64,000 nucleotides of DNA from Allomuricauda sp. NBRC 101325 (GCF_030268205.1 NZ_BSQF01000004.1:186001-250000), one strand, 5' to 3'. Counted from the first letter of the stretch, positions 35,208-44,867 are shown. Notes: a model not told the origin generated them from the letters alone. Program-made: numbers and translations.

Positions 35208-35954
35208 ATGGCAAAAACAATCATTAAAATAGACGACCTAAAACGGGAATTCCGAATGGGGGATGAGATTGTTCATGCCCTAAAAGGAGTGTCCTTGGAT
35301 ATTCACGAAGGAGAATTTGTTACCATCATGGGATCCAGTGGTTCAGGAAAAAGTACCATGCTCAACATATTGGGCTGTTTGGATAGCCCCTCTTCAGGGT
35401 CTTATCTTATCGATGGTGTGCCTGTAAACAGTTTGAACAGAAACGAACTGGCCACCATCCGAAACGAGAAAATTGGATTCATTTTTCAGGCATACAACCT
35501 TTTGCCAAGAACCACTGCGATAGAAAATGTGGAACTGCCCTTGATCTATAACAACAAAATTTCTTCAGAAGAAAGGCATCGTAGAGCCGTTGCAGCTTTG
35601 GAAATGGTGGGTTTGGGAGAACGTTTGGATCACACCCCAGCCCAACTTTCTGGTGGACAGCAGCAAAGGGTGGCCATTGCACGTTCCTTGGTAAACGACC
35701 CCGTGATTATCTTGGCGGATGAGGCAACGGGAAACTTGGATACCAGAACCTCCTACGAAATTATGTCGCTGTTCCAGGAATTGAACAGAAAGGGGAAAAC
35801 CATCGCCTTTGTGACACACGAACCGGATATTGCAGAATTCAGTGGAAGGACGGTGATCTTGAAAGATGGGCATATCATCAAGGATGAAATCAATACCGAC
35901 ATTAACGATGCAGCAAGGGAATTGGCAGCATTACCAAAAGAAGACCACGAATGA
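35208..35954 (+). CDS. ABC transporter ATP-binding protein (MacB/LolD type)
   Basis: A 248-residue ATPase with Walker [10 protein letters not shown] (42-50), Q-loop FQAYNLLPR, signature LSGGQQQR, Walker [11 protein letters not shown] and the switch His in VTHEPD. It belongs to the MacB/LolD group. The 3' end overlaps the permease gene by four bases (ATGA). In E. coli MacB the ATPase and permease are fused; here they are separate genes. Confidence 0.93.
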   Translation: MAKTIIKIDDLKREFRMGDEIVHALKGVSLDIHEGEFVTIMGSSGSGKSTMLNILGCLDSPSSGSYLIDGVPVNSLNRNELATIRNEKIGFIFQAYNLLPRTTAIENVELPLIYNNKISSEERHRRAVAALEMVGLGERLDHTPAQLSGGQQQRVAIARSLVNDPVIILADEATGNLDTRTSYEIMSLFQELNRKGKTIAFVTHEPDIAEFSGRTVILKDGHIIKDEINTDINDAARELAALPKEDHE

Positions 35955-37177
35955 AAACAAGGATATTAAATCTTATCAAAATCGCATTAAAGGCCATTGT
36001 GCTGAACAAAATGCGAACATTGCTCACCATGTTGGGTATAATAATCGGTGTGGCATCGGTAATTGCCATGTTGGCCATCGGCGAAGGTTCCAAACAGAGC
36101 ATTCGGGACGAAATTTCGAGCATGGGTTCCAATATGATCAATATTAGACCTGGTGCCGATATGCGAGGCGGGGTGCGAATGAATCCAAGCGAAATGCAAT
36201 CCCTAAAACTAAAAGATTACGAAGCCCTTAAAGAGGAGGCTTCTCTTTTGGCCTACGTTACCCCACAAGTGAGTGGAAGTGGACAATCCATTAATGGAGC
36301 CAACAACTGGCCAACTTCCATTTATGGGGTAAATCCGGAATATTTGGATATTAAAATCTGGGATTTGGAAGATGGGAGCATGTTCACCAATGCTGAGGTA
36401 AGATCAGCGGCAAAAGTGGCTGTGATTGGACAAACCGTTGCGGAAAACCTGTTTACCAATGGCGAAGACCCAATTGGCAAAATGATTCGCTTCAATAGTA
36501 TTCCCTTCAAGATAATTGGGGTGCTATCGGAAAAAGGGGAAAGTAATTTTGGTCAAGATCAAGATGATGTGATTTTGGCACCCTATACCACCGTACAAAA
36601 ACGTATTTTGGCCATTGATTATATCCAATCCATTGTGGCTTCTGCCATCAGCGAGGAAGATGCCCAAGGAGCGGTTGACGAAATATCCACTATATTGCGC
36701 AGACAACACGATATTGGTAGCAACGAGAACGATGATTTCAATGTATTTTCTATGGATGAATTGATTTCTACCTTTAGCTCGACAAGTGAAATGTTGACCG
36801 TATTATTGGTGGCCATCGCCAGTATTTCCTTATTGATCGGTGGTATCGGAATTATGAACATTATGTATGTATCGGTAAAAGAGCGCACCCGTGAAATTGG
36901 TCTCCGCATGTCTGTTGGTGCCAAGGGTTCGGATATTTTATTGCAATTTTTAATTGAAGCTATATTGATCAGTGTAACAGGAGGATTGATAGGTGTTATT
37001 CTTGGATTTACAGCCACTTTGTTCATTAAAGGGGTATTGGGCTGGCCAACGATCATCACTTCATATTCTGTGATTGTTTCCTTTTTTGTGTGTGCGGTAA
37101 CTGGTATTTTCTTCGGATGGTACCCTGCCCGTAAAGCATCTGCATTGGATCCGATAACTGCATTAAGATACGAATAA
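35951..37177 (+). CDS. MacB-type ABC transporter permease
   Basis: A 408-residue inner-membrane protein with one N-terminal helix, a large periplasmic MacB_PCD domain (about 45-250) and three C-terminal helices of the FtsX type (LLIGGIGIMNIMYVSVKERTREIG-like region, then FLIEAILISVTGG). It is translationally coupled to the ATPase. Mechanotransmission-type export of a peptide, lipid or drug through the TolC partner is the family role; cargo unknown. Confidence 0.92.
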   Translation: MKTRILNLIKIALKAIVLNKMRTLLTMLGIIIGVASVIAMLAIGEGSKQSIRDEISSMGSNMINIRPGADMRGGVRMNPSEMQSLKLKDYEALKEEASLLAYVTPQVSGSGQSINGANNWPTSIYGVNPEYLDIKIWDLEDGSMFTNAEVRSAAKVAVIGQTVAENLFTNGEDPIGKMIRFNSIPFKIIGVLSEKGESNFGQDQDDVILAPYTTVQKRILAIDYIQSIVASAISEEDAQGAVDEISTILRRQHDIGSNENDDFNVFSMDELISTFSSTSEMLTVLLVAIASISLLIGGIGIMNIMYVSVKERTREIGLRMSVGAKGSDILLQFLIEAILISVTGGLIGVILGFTATLFIKGVLGWPTIITSYSVIVSFFVCAVTGIFFGWYPARKASALDPITALRYE

Positions 37178-37189
37178 CCTAAACCAAGC

Positions 37190-38215
37190 ATGGGAGCACT
37201 TAAAAACAAATGGCGTACAGTTCTTTTCCATGTGATGGTATGGGTGGTCTTGTTCAGTTTCCCCTATATTTTAAGTTACGATACCGATCAGGCCTTTAAA
37301 CATGTATTGGCATTTTCGTGGATACCTTTGTTTTTATACATGGTAGTTTTTTACCTGAACTATCTCTATTTGGCGGACAAACTGTTCTTTTCAAACCAAA
37401 AGGTGGTTTTTATAATCGCCAATGTGGTTTTGGTGATCCTTATGATCAGTATTAGGGAAGGATTAACGGAGTATTTTTTCCCAAGGCCAATTAGGGGAGA
37501 TGGAGATGGGCCGCCTCGAACCATGATCTACTATGTGCAAACACTTTCCTATTTGGTGCCCATTGTTTGGGCGGTTGCCCTACGTACCATGGAACGTTTG
37601 ATCAGATCGGAAGTGGAAAAGAAAGAAGCGGCCAATCAACAGTTGAAATCGGATCTGCAACATCTACATTACCAGCTGCAACCACATTTCTTCTTCAATT
37701 CTCTGAACAATATTTATGCCTTGGTCGATATTTCGCCTGAAGAGGCCAAAAGTACCATCCATAGTTTGAGCAAATTGATGCGTTACCTGCTTTACGATAC
37801 GCGTTCAGAATTGGTGCCCCTTGCAATGGAACTTGAATTTTTGGTAAAATACATCGAATTGAGCAAGTTGCGTTTGACGGATAAAACCACGGTGGAATAT
37901 CATTTTCCAAAGCCTGATCCTACAGTGAAAGTGCCGCCATTACTTTTTATCTCATTGATTGAAAATGCCTTCAAGCATGGGGTATCTGCACAAGAAGAAA
38001 GCAAAATCCTGTTCGAGATCACTTACGATAACAAAAAAATCGTATTCAAAGGGGAGAATACCGACTTTCCAAAAACCCACACGGATGAAAGTGGTTCGGG
38101 AATCGGATTGCGCAATCTCAAGGACAGATTGGAGCTTTTATATCCGAATAAGCATTATTTTCATACGGAAGTTGAATCTGGACATTTCCACGTTACCGTA
38201 GAAATCCCTTTGTGA
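37190..38215 (+). CDS. LytS-type sensor histidine kinase (second copy)
   Basis: A 341-residue kinase paralogous to the one at 30711: four predicted helices, phosphoacceptor motif LQPHFFFNSLNNIYAL (His about 166), N-box IENAFKHG and GIGLRNL. It is encoded 12 bases after the permease, so it is probably expressed with the exporter, giving a feedback or cargo-sensing system. The cognate regulator follows nine bases later. Confidence 0.9.
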   Translation: MGALKNKWRTVLFHVMVWVVLFSFPYILSYDTDQAFKHVLAFSWIPLFLYMVVFYLNYLYLADKLFFSNQKVVFIIANVVLVILMISIREGLTEYFFPRPIRGDGDGPPRTMIYYVQTLSYLVPIVWAVALRTMERLIRSEVEKKEAANQQLKSDLQHLHYQLQPHFFFNSLNNIYALVDISPEEAKSTIHSLSKLMRYLLYDTRSELVPLAMELEFLVKYIELSKLRLTDKTTVEYHFPKPDPTVKVPPLLFISLIENAFKHGVSAQEESKILFEITYDNKKIVFKGENTDFPKTHTDESGSGIGLRNLKDRLELLYPNKHYFHTEVESGHFHVTVEIPL

Positions 38216-38224
38216 ATTTGATTT

Positions 38225-38956
38225 ATGAACAAGAGTACCTTGAGTTGTATTGCCGTAGATGATGAGCCCATGGCCCTAAAATTGATTGAGGGATATATCA
38301 CCAAAACTCCCTCATTGGAATTAAAGGGTACTTTTTCCAATGCCATTGATGCCTTGGACAATTTCAACGATAATCCTGTTGACCTCCTTTTTTTGGACAT
38401 TCAAATGCCAGATCTAAGTGGGATGGAACTCTCCAAAATTGTAAAGGATAAGACCAAGGTCATCTTTACAACGGCATTTGATCATTACGCCTTGGAAGGG
38501 TATAAAGTGGATGCTGTGGATTACTTGTTAAAACCATTTGACTATGCCGAGTTTTTATCAGCTGTACAAAAGGCCCACGACCGCATTCACCCACAACAAA
38601 CAGAATCAGCCAAATCCCAAGATAGCATAGAAAAGGAATTTATTTTTGTAAAGTCGGGATATAAGCAATTAAAAATTGCCTTGGATCAGGTGCTTTATTT
38701 TGAAGGATTAAAGGACTATGTGAAAATTTGGATCAAGGATAACCCAAGTCCTATTTTAAGTCTGTTGACCTTAAAATCCCTTGAAAATGAATTGCCATCG
38801 GAGCGGTTCATGCGTGTAAACCGTTCTTTCATCGTGGCGCTACCTTATATCGAAGAGGTAGAACGAAATCTTATCTTGATCAACAACAATCAAATTACCG
38901 TTTCTGAGCATCACAGGGCAAAATTCCAAGAATACATCGACAAAAATTCTTTTTAA
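38225..38956 (+). CDS. LytTR-family response regulator (second copy)
   Basis: A 243-residue regulator with receiver domain (Asp58 in FLDIQMP, FTTAF, LLKPF) and C-terminal LytTR domain (YFEGLKDYVKIW, FMRVNRSFIV). It is similar to the regulator at 31750 across both domains, suggesting duplication of the kinase-regulator pair. It is the last gene of the export operon. Confidence 0.92.
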   Translation: MNKSTLSCIAVDDEPMALKLIEGYITKTPSLELKGTFSNAIDALDNFNDNPVDLLFLDIQMPDLSGMELSKIVKDKTKVIFTTAFDHYALEGYKVDAVDYLLKPFDYAEFLSAVQKAHDRIHPQQTESAKSQDSIEKEFIFVKSGYKQLKIALDQVLYFEGLKDYVKIWIKDNPSPILSLLTLKSLENELPSERFMRVNRSFIVALPYIEEVERNLILINNNQITVSEHHRAKFQEYIDKNSF

Positions 38957-39025
38957 GGCGGTATGTTCATTAAGGATATGAACAAAATCATGTATTGCAA
39001 CTAAAAGGATCCGTAAATTAGTAAT

Positions 39026-39856
39026 ATGACTGACAACCAGCTTCATATTACAAAATCTACAGGGGAGAAAGTCCATTTTTCCATCCATAAGCTCAAGAGA
39101 TCACTTCAATATAGCGGGGCGAGCGAAGCCATGGTCAACGAGATTTTGGAGCAAGTCCAAGATGAACTCTACCCGGGCATTACCACCAAAGAAATTCATA
39201 ATAGAGCCTTTGTCCTTTTAAAAAAGAAGAAATCCATTTACGCTTCCAAATACAAACTTAAAAAGGCCATTTATGAACTAGGTCCAACAGGTTTTCCATT
39301 CGAACGTTTTGTGGCGGGTATACTGCATTATTCAGGCTATGACGTTCAGGTGGGACAAATGGTACAAGGAACCTGTGTGTCCCATGAAATTGATGTGTTG
39401 GCCAGTAAAAATGGCACCTTACATATAATTGAATGCAAGTTCCATGGCGACCAAAGTCTAAAATGCGATGTAAAAGTGCCGCTCTATATCAACTCCAGAT
39501 ATTTAGATGTAAGGGATGTGTTGAAACATCCAAGTCAAACAACTCAAGGCTGGGTTGTGACCAATACCCAGTTTACGGGCGATGCCCTCCAATATGGGAA
39601 ATGTGCGGGATTATACTTGTTGAGTTGGGATTTTCCTTTGGAAGATGGCCTTAAAGATAGGATAGATCGATTGGGTTTGTACCCAATTACAGTCTCTTTG
39701 TTGCTTTCCAATAGGGAAAAGAAATTATTGTTGGACAAAGGGTTGGTTCTTTTCAGAAATTTGGACAAACACCATATGCTGTTGGATGAAATTGGGGTAT
39801 CCAAAGGTCGCAAAGACCGAATTTTAAAAGAGATGAGATCGTTGTGTAAAAATTAA
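39026..39856 (+). CDS. ATP-cone / Mrr-type restriction endonuclease-like fusion protein
   Basis: A 276-residue protein. Residues about 6-90 look like an ATP-cone, a nucleotide-sensing domain best known from ribonucleotide reductases. Residues about 90-200 form a PD-(D/E)xK nuclease domain of the Mrr type, with Asp123 in EIDVLA and Glu136/Lys138 in IIECKFH as the likely catalytic residues. The rest is helical, possibly DNA-binding. It has no partner methyltransferase and sits at the head of a stress-gene island, five bases before a beta-CASP hydrolase. I infer a nuclease gated by nucleotide level; DNA or RNA preference is unknown. Confidence 0.85.
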   Translation: MTDNQLHITKSTGEKVHFSIHKLKRSLQYSGASEAMVNEILEQVQDELYPGITTKEIHNRAFVLLKKKKSIYASKYKLKKAIYELGPTGFPFERFVAGILHYSGYDVQVGQMVQGTCVSHEIDVLASKNGTLHIIECKFHGDQSLKCDVKVPLYINSRYLDVRDVLKHPSQTTQGWVVTNTQFTGDALQYGKCAGLYLLSWDFPLEDGLKDRIDRLGLYPITVSLLLSNREKKLLLDKGLVLFRNLDKHHMLLDEIGVSKGRKDRILKEMRSLCKN

Positions 39857-39861
39857 AGATC

Positions 39862-41232
39862 ATGCAAAAGCTTCAGATTCATTTTTTGGGTGGTTCGGGA
39901 ACCGTTACGGGTTCCAAATTTTATTTGCATACCGATGAGATCAAGATTTTGGTAGACTGTGGATTTTTCCAAGGAGCCAAGGAACTTCGACAGCAAAATT
40001 GGGATCCACTGCCCATTGAGGTTTCCGAAATTGATGTGGTATTGCTTACCCACGGCCATTTGGATCACTGTGGTTATCTTCCCCTTTTGGTCAAACAAGG
40101 ATTTCGAGGAAAGATTTTGGGGACTGCCCCAACTTTGGAAATCGCCCGAATCATCTTGGAGGATAGTGCCAAGATCCAGGAAGAGGAAGCTGAAAAGGCA
40201 AATGAAGAAGGCTACAGTAAGCACCACCCAGCATTGCCACTTTACAACCAAAAAGATGTGGCCTTTTGTCTGAACTTTTTCGAATCTGTCGAAGAAGGTG
40301 AAATCAATACCCTATCCGAAAACTGCACAGCAACGTATAATTACAACGGACATATTATTGGATCAACCTATATTGAACTGAACGTATTCGGAAAAATATT
40401 CGTCTTTTCGGGTGATGTGGGCAGGCAAGAGGATGAATTGCTTAGACCACCCAAGCAACCTGAGTGGGCCGACTATTTGTTTGTGGAAAGCACTTATGGG
40501 GATAGATTACATCCAGATGAAGATGTGGAGAGTATTCTTGATGAATTGGTGGACAAGGCCATCGAAGAAAGAGGCGTATTGATAATTCCATCTTTTGCGG
40601 TGGAACGCCTACAATCCCTTATGTATCAATTATGGAAATTATACAAGAGAAACAAAATTCCCAACATTCCCATTTTTGTGGATAGCCCAATGGGAATAAA
40701 TGTGCTTAAGGTGTTCGAACATTTTTCAGAATGGCATAAACTACCTCCTTCAGAATTCCGCAATATGCAAAATAGGATCACATTGGTGGAGTCCTATGCA
40801 GAAACTTGGGAGACCATAGACGACCCCCGCCCTAAAATTGTGATTGCAGGAAGTGGTATGGTTACTGGCGGTAGGGTGTTGACCTATATTCAACAATTGG
40901 GAGATTTGGAGTCGACCACCATTCTTTTGGTAGGTTACCAAGCCGAAGAAACCCGAGGCAGAAAATTACTTGATGGAGCCACCGAGCTTAAGATTTTTGG
41001 AAAAATCATCCCCATAAATGCGGAGGTGCACCATTTGGAAAGTCTGTCTGCACATGCAGATCAGCAAGAGCTTTTAGAGTGGATGGGAGCCATAAAAAAT
41101 GTTCCCGAAAAAGTCTTTTTAATTCATGGGGAACCACCTGCCATGGAGGCATACCAACACAAAATCGTAGAAAAGTTCGGTTGGAAATGCCATATTCCCA
41201 AATTACATGAGGTTGTAGAGCTGTTTCTTTAA
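39862..41232 (+). CDS. MBL-fold beta-CASP RNA-processing-type metallo-hydrolase
   Basis: A 456-residue protein of the Ysh1/CPSF73-like family. The metal motif HGHLDHCGY (His64, His66, Asp68, His69) is complete, and a beta-CASP insert and C-terminal GSGMVTGGRVLTY and SAHADQQELLEW motifs follow. Relatives are RNases or 5'-exonucleases; some are annotated as RNA exonucleases acting in stress. The gene is five bases downstream of the ATP-cone/Mrr gene, so both nucleases are probably co-expressed. Confidence 0.9.
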   Translation: MQKLQIHFLGGSGTVTGSKFYLHTDEIKILVDCGFFQGAKELRQQNWDPLPIEVSEIDVVLLTHGHLDHCGYLPLLVKQGFRGKILGTAPTLEIARIILEDSAKIQEEEAEKANEEGYSKHHPALPLYNQKDVAFCLNFFESVEEGEINTLSENCTATYNYNGHIIGSTYIELNVFGKIFVFSGDVGRQEDELLRPPKQPEWADYLFVESTYGDRLHPDEDVESILDELVDKAIEERGVLIIPSFAVERLQSLMYQLWKLYKRNKIPNIPIFVDSPMGINVLKVFEHFSEWHKLPPSEFRNMQNRITLVESYAETWETIDDPRPKIVIAGSGMVTGGRVLTYIQQLGDLESTTILLVGYQAEETRGRKLLDGATELKIFGKIIPINAEVHHLESLSAHADQQELLEWMGAIKNVPEKVFLIHGEPPAMEAYQHKIVEKFGWKCHIPKLHEVVELFL

Positions 41233-41329
41233 AAGTTTGATTTTCAAAAGCTAAGAAGTGATATAAGTCATAACTTTTAGTTGTGAATCGAAGTACTTTT
41301 GAAATGATAAGGTGTAAAAGTCCAGTAAA

Positions 41330-42172
41330 ATGTTACGAGTTATTTTGCCCACCGATTTTTCAGAGAATGCTTACAATGCCATTACCTATGCGGTTAAATT
41401 ATTGGAGCATTCAACAGCTGTATTTTATGTGATGCATGCCTATTCCCCTCCTGCATATCGAATGGATTATACCTTTGGAAGTCCAGGGCAATTTGGTTTG
41501 CCGGATGACCACAGGTACCAAGTAGAGGAGGAATTGGATAAGATCAGAAATCGAATTGAAACGGAATTTCCCAATACCAAACACACCTATTTTACCCATG
41601 CAGCGCTTAATACTTTAGAGGATGAAATTGAATCCATGTCTGTAAAAGAGCATGTCGATTTTGTGGTAATGGGTACTCAAGGGGCCACTGGAGCCAAAGA
41701 GATTATTTTTGGTTCCAATACCGTTCGGTCCATTGATAAATTAAAAATACCTGTTTTGGCCGTTCCCGCAGCCTTTGCTTATACCACCCCACATAATATG
41801 TTGTTCCCTACGGATTATGAGGTGGATTATAATAAGGCCCAATTTCCCTTTTTGCTCAACTTTTCCAAACTCTGGCATTCCAAATTGCACATTTTGCATG
41901 TGGCACATCCCGATGGATTAACCGCAGCGCAATCCGACAACAAAACCTTTTTGGAAGGAAAGCTATTGGAACGCAACACTGAGTTTTACGATTTGCCCGA
42001 CCAAGAATTGCTTGTCGCCATCGATGATTTTTTAAAGGAAAACCCAATGGAAATGTTGGTCATGGTAAAAAATAAACATTCGCTAATCGAAAAATTATTC
42101 ATGGAACCTGTGATCAAGAACATCGGTTTTCATAGTGAAATCCCTTTTCTGGTTCTCCCATATAACCCATAA
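41330..42172 (+). CDS. Universal stress protein, two Usp domains (first of three)
   Basis: A 280-residue protein made of two UspA-like domains. The first begins VILPTDFSENAYNAITYAV and has the ATP-binding signature GTQGATG-x9-GSNT (about 118-136). The second begins NMLFPTDYEVDYN and its nucleotide motif is degenerate. USPs bind ATP or AMP and aid survival under starvation, redox or energy stress. Eleven bases separate it from the next usp gene. Confidence 0.9.
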   Translation: MLRVILPTDFSENAYNAITYAVKLLEHSTAVFYVMHAYSPPAYRMDYTFGSPGQFGLPDDHRYQVEEELDKIRNRIETEFPNTKHTYFTHAALNTLEDEIESMSVKEHVDFVVMGTQGATGAKEIIFGSNTVRSIDKLKIPVLAVPAAFAYTTPHNMLFPTDYEVDYNKAQFPFLLNFSKLWHSKLHILHVAHPDGLTAAQSDNKTFLEGKLLERNTEFYDLPDQELLVAIDDFLKENPMEMLVMVKNKHSLIEKLFMEPVIKNIGFHSEIPFLVLPYNP

Positions 42173-42183
42173 TCTTATGTGCT

Positions 42184-42993
42184 ATGCTACAAGTTTTGGT
42201 CCCTACCGATTTTTCAAATAATTCGTACAATGCCCTTTTTTATGTGGCCAAATTGTTGAAGGACGAGAAATGCCTGATCCATTTGATCCATGTTTGTGAG
42301 CCAGATCAAGACTCAAAGCAGGAAGAAGTAAAAGAAGCTTCAGATGCGGAATTGGAGGCCATGGAGCACCGATTGATTTTGGATATCGGTACCAACCATA
42401 AACGTACACTCGTAAAAACTTCATTGTGTTCCAATATGAGTAAGGGAGTTGCCGCCTATGCCAAGGATTTTGGGATAGACTTAATGGTAATTGGAAACAA
42501 AGGAATAGAAGAGAAGAGCAATATTTTGTTTGGCAACAATGCCATGCAACTGGTTCGTGAGGTTGATCAAATTCCTATTTTGATCGTGCCCCACGAAATT
42601 GATTTTAAACCGGTGGAAAAGATTGCCTTTGCCTCCAGTTATGTGCATCCCATTTCGGATGCCAATATTGAAACACTCCATTTTTTTTCCAAAACCGTAG
42701 ATGCGGCCATAATTCCAATGAGTATAGAAGAAGGTCGGGAAGCACCCGGAAAACAAGGGAACAAGGCGGTATTTTTTGATGGAATTTCCAAGAACAGATC
42801 CAAAGAAGTGGTTTTGCCCATTTTTCAGGACAAGGTAAAGACCATTTTGGAGTTTGTAGAGCTTTGGAACATTGGCATTTTGAGCATGGTCTATTATCCA
42901 CACCACTTCTTTTTGGAATTTATCGGTAATGGAATGGTAAAGGAACTGAACACCAAATTGAGGGTACCCTTTTTAATCTTACCAAAAGGTTAA
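42184..42993 (+). CDS. Universal stress protein, two Usp domains (second of three)
   Basis: A 269-residue protein similar in layout to the preceding gene: N-terminal VLVPTDFSNNSYNALFYVA and a nucleotide motif GNKGIEE-x-SNILFGNN in the first domain, with a second domain lacking it. Probably arose by tandem duplication; sequence divergence suggests the copies bind different partners or nucleotides. Confidence 0.88.
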   Translation: MLQVLVPTDFSNNSYNALFYVAKLLKDEKCLIHLIHVCEPDQDSKQEEVKEASDAELEAMEHRLILDIGTNHKRTLVKTSLCSNMSKGVAAYAKDFGIDLMVIGNKGIEEKSNILFGNNAMQLVREVDQIPILIVPHEIDFKPVEKIAFASSYVHPISDANIETLHFFSKTVDAAIIPMSIEEGREAPGKQGNKAVFFDGISKNRSKEVVLPIFQDKVKTILEFVELWNIGILSMVYYPHHFFLEFIGNGMVKELNTKLRVPFLILPKG

Positions 42994-43056
42994 AGCTGAC
43001 AATTATCATAGTTTTAATTTGTAATTTGAGGTAAATTCCATGAAAAGGATAATGTC

Positions 43057-43908
43057 ATGGATAAGAGAGTCTTACTTCCGTCCGATTATTCAGAGAATGC
43101 GCTGAATGCCATCAGGTATGCCATGGATCTTTATCAAAATGTGCGTTGTGATTTTTATATCCTGCACGTTTTTCAATCCTCTGGGTATACGTTGGAGAGT
43201 ATGAGGGTGCCCGAAACGGGTGAGCCTTATTTTGAAGCAGCCAAATTAAAAGCGGAACAAGGTATGGACAAGTTGATGGAAATGATAAAACTCCATCCAG
43301 AGAACCATAAACATAAATTCCATACCATTATTACTTTTAATAGTTTGACCGAAGCGGTTCGGAATTTGGTCGACCAGAAAGATATCGACCTTATAATAAT
43401 GGGCACCAAAGGGATAACCGAATCCAAAGCTCGGATTTTTGGGACACATACGGTTCATATTATGGAGCATATTAAAGATTGTCCCGTGATTGCCGTGCCC
43501 AATTATTATAGGTTTGAACCGCCCAAAGAGATTGTTTTTCCTACCGATTTTAAAACTGCATTCAAGGAAAAGGAAATCAATCACTTGAAAGAAATAACCA
43601 AATTGTATGAAGCAAAGATAAATGTGCTTCATCTCACAAAAGACGATCAACCAATTCTCAATAAAAAACAGGAGACCAATAAGCAATTGTTGCAGGATAT
43701 TTTACAAGGGGTAGATTTCGAAATCCATTTTGTCCAGGCCAAACATGTAGCCAAGGGCATTGAAGATTTTGTAATCGATAACGGCGGAAATATGGTTGTT
43801 TTCATCAACAGAAAACATTTGTTCTTCGGAAGCATATTATCGAACCCCTTGGTAAAGGAAATTGGGTATGACCCGCAAGTACCCATTTTGGAATTAAATG
43901 ATAATTGA
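43057..43908 (+). CDS. Universal stress protein, two Usp domains (third of three)
   Basis: A 283-residue member with VLLPSDYSENALNAIRYAM at the start and GTKGITESKARIFGTHT as the first-domain nucleotide motif; the second domain (EIVFPTDFKTAF) again lacks it. The ATG at 43057 is used. Its last codons overlap the possible upstream start of the next gene, indicating close coupling. Confidence 0.88.
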   Translation: MDKRVLLPSDYSENALNAIRYAMDLYQNVRCDFYILHVFQSSGYTLESMRVPETGEPYFEAAKLKAEQGMDKLMEMIKLHPENHKHKFHTIITFNSLTEAVRNLVDQKDIDLIIMGTKGITESKARIFGTHTVHIMEHIKDCPVIAVPNYYRFEPPKEIVFPTDFKTAFKEKEINHLKEITKLYEAKINVLHLTKDDQPILNKKQETNKQLLQDILQGVDFEIHFVQAKHVAKGIEDFVIDNGGNMVVFINRKHLFFGSILSNPLVKEIGYDPQVPILELNDN

Positions 43909-43921
43909 TAAAAATGTAGTG

Positions 43922-44350
43922 ATGAAACAGGTTGGTTTATGGTTGGACAAGTTGGAGGCCAACGGAATTGTATTGGAGCAGGGCAAGGAAAAAAAATTCC
44001 ATATCCTCTCAGAAATTGAATTTTTTAACCCTAAAGGAGGATCACGTTCCAAAACCAAATGGGGTCCCCAAGATGTGGTGCAGGACAGTAAATATTTGGA
44101 GAGAGAGAAGCATCAATTAAAAAAATACTTCGATAGAATAGCCAAAGCATTGGAAAATGCAGACCAGATAAACATTTTTGGTCCAGCGGAGGCACCCGAA
44201 AAATTGATGGCTGAATTAGAGGAAAACTACCCTAAAATTGGAAATAGGGTATTGACTGTTCAAAAAGCGGACAGTATTTCACAGAACCGATTTAAAGCAT
44301 TGGTAAAGCAATCCTTCGGAATTGACGACCGTTTCCCAGAAATCGTCTAG
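43922..44350 (+). CDS. eRF1 domain-3-like (baeRF-type) protein
   Basis: About 142 residues from the ATG at 43922; an earlier in-frame ATG at 43898 overlaps the preceding gene and is also possible. The C-terminal half has INIFGPAEAPEKLMAELEE, the FGP-and-helix pattern of the eRF1 third domain seen in bacterial eRF1-like (baeRF) families and in archaeal release factors. The N-terminal strand QVGLWLDKLEA-NGIVL fits the same fold. Such proteins are proposed to act at ribosomes under stress; the assignment is moderate. Confidence 0.6.
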   Translation: MKQVGLWLDKLEANGIVLEQGKEKKFHILSEIEFFNPKGGSRSKTKWGPQDVVQDSKYLEREKHQLKKYFDRIAKALENADQINIFGPAEAPEKLMAELEENYPKIGNRVLTVQKADSISQNRFKALVKQSFGIDDRFPEIV

Positions 44351-44428
44351 GGTTTCGTGGGTTGTTCCCCAATTTAACTAACCGACCAGACCAAGCAAAG
44401 CATACAAACTAAATTGTAGTAATAACGC

Positions 44429-44845
44429 ATGGTCATGACGAATCAGGGCAACATAGAAAAATTGCACGAAAATCTGCAGGCATGGAGATCCCACTTGTTA
44501 TTTGTCTCGGATGAAATGAAGTTTATCGAAAAATTGCTTCATTCCTATCTTTTCGAGCCAAGAACCCCGAAGCAATTCAAACGTTGGGAACAGTTCAATA
44601 TCGATTTTGAAAAATGTACGGACCTCAAGGATACTTTGGTGCAGAAGATAATGGAAAATGAGAAATGTTTGGGAGGTGTTCTAGAATGTGCCTCCGACAA
44701 ACACGATGATCATTACAGTGAAAAGTATGAAGTTCTCAAAACTGAAATACTTCAATTTGTTGAAACTTACCAAGACCTGAAAACAGGTATTTACAATTAT
44801 GCCGGACTGGTACTTAAAAAGAAGAAGCCTTTAGCTAATGTGTAG
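44429..44845 (+). CDS. Small helical protein of unknown function (paralogue of the 45394 product)
   Basis: A 138-residue, almost wholly helical protein with coiled-coil character; a second ATG at 44435 may be the true start. Its pattern LQAWRSHLLFVSDEMKFIEKLL...Y near the N-terminus and YQDLKTGIYNYAGLVLKKKK at the end recurs in the gene just beyond hsp20, so the two are paralogues. I recognise no named family. The context suggests a role in stress or protein protection. Confidence 0.7.
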   Translation: MVMTNQGNIEKLHENLQAWRSHLLFVSDEMKFIEKLLHSYLFEPRTPKQFKRWEQFNIDFEKCTDLKDTLVQKIMENEKCLGGVLECASDKHDDHYSEKYEVLKTEILQFVETYQDLKTGIYNYAGLVLKKKKPLANV

Positions 44846-44867
44846 TGTGGATTTACACTTCATGTTG

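Noticed and set aside
38964..38984. Seven-base inverted repeat TGTTCAT/ATGAACA after the second LytTR gene
   Set aside because: Short A/T-rich stem, no U-run; too weak to call a terminator or operator.
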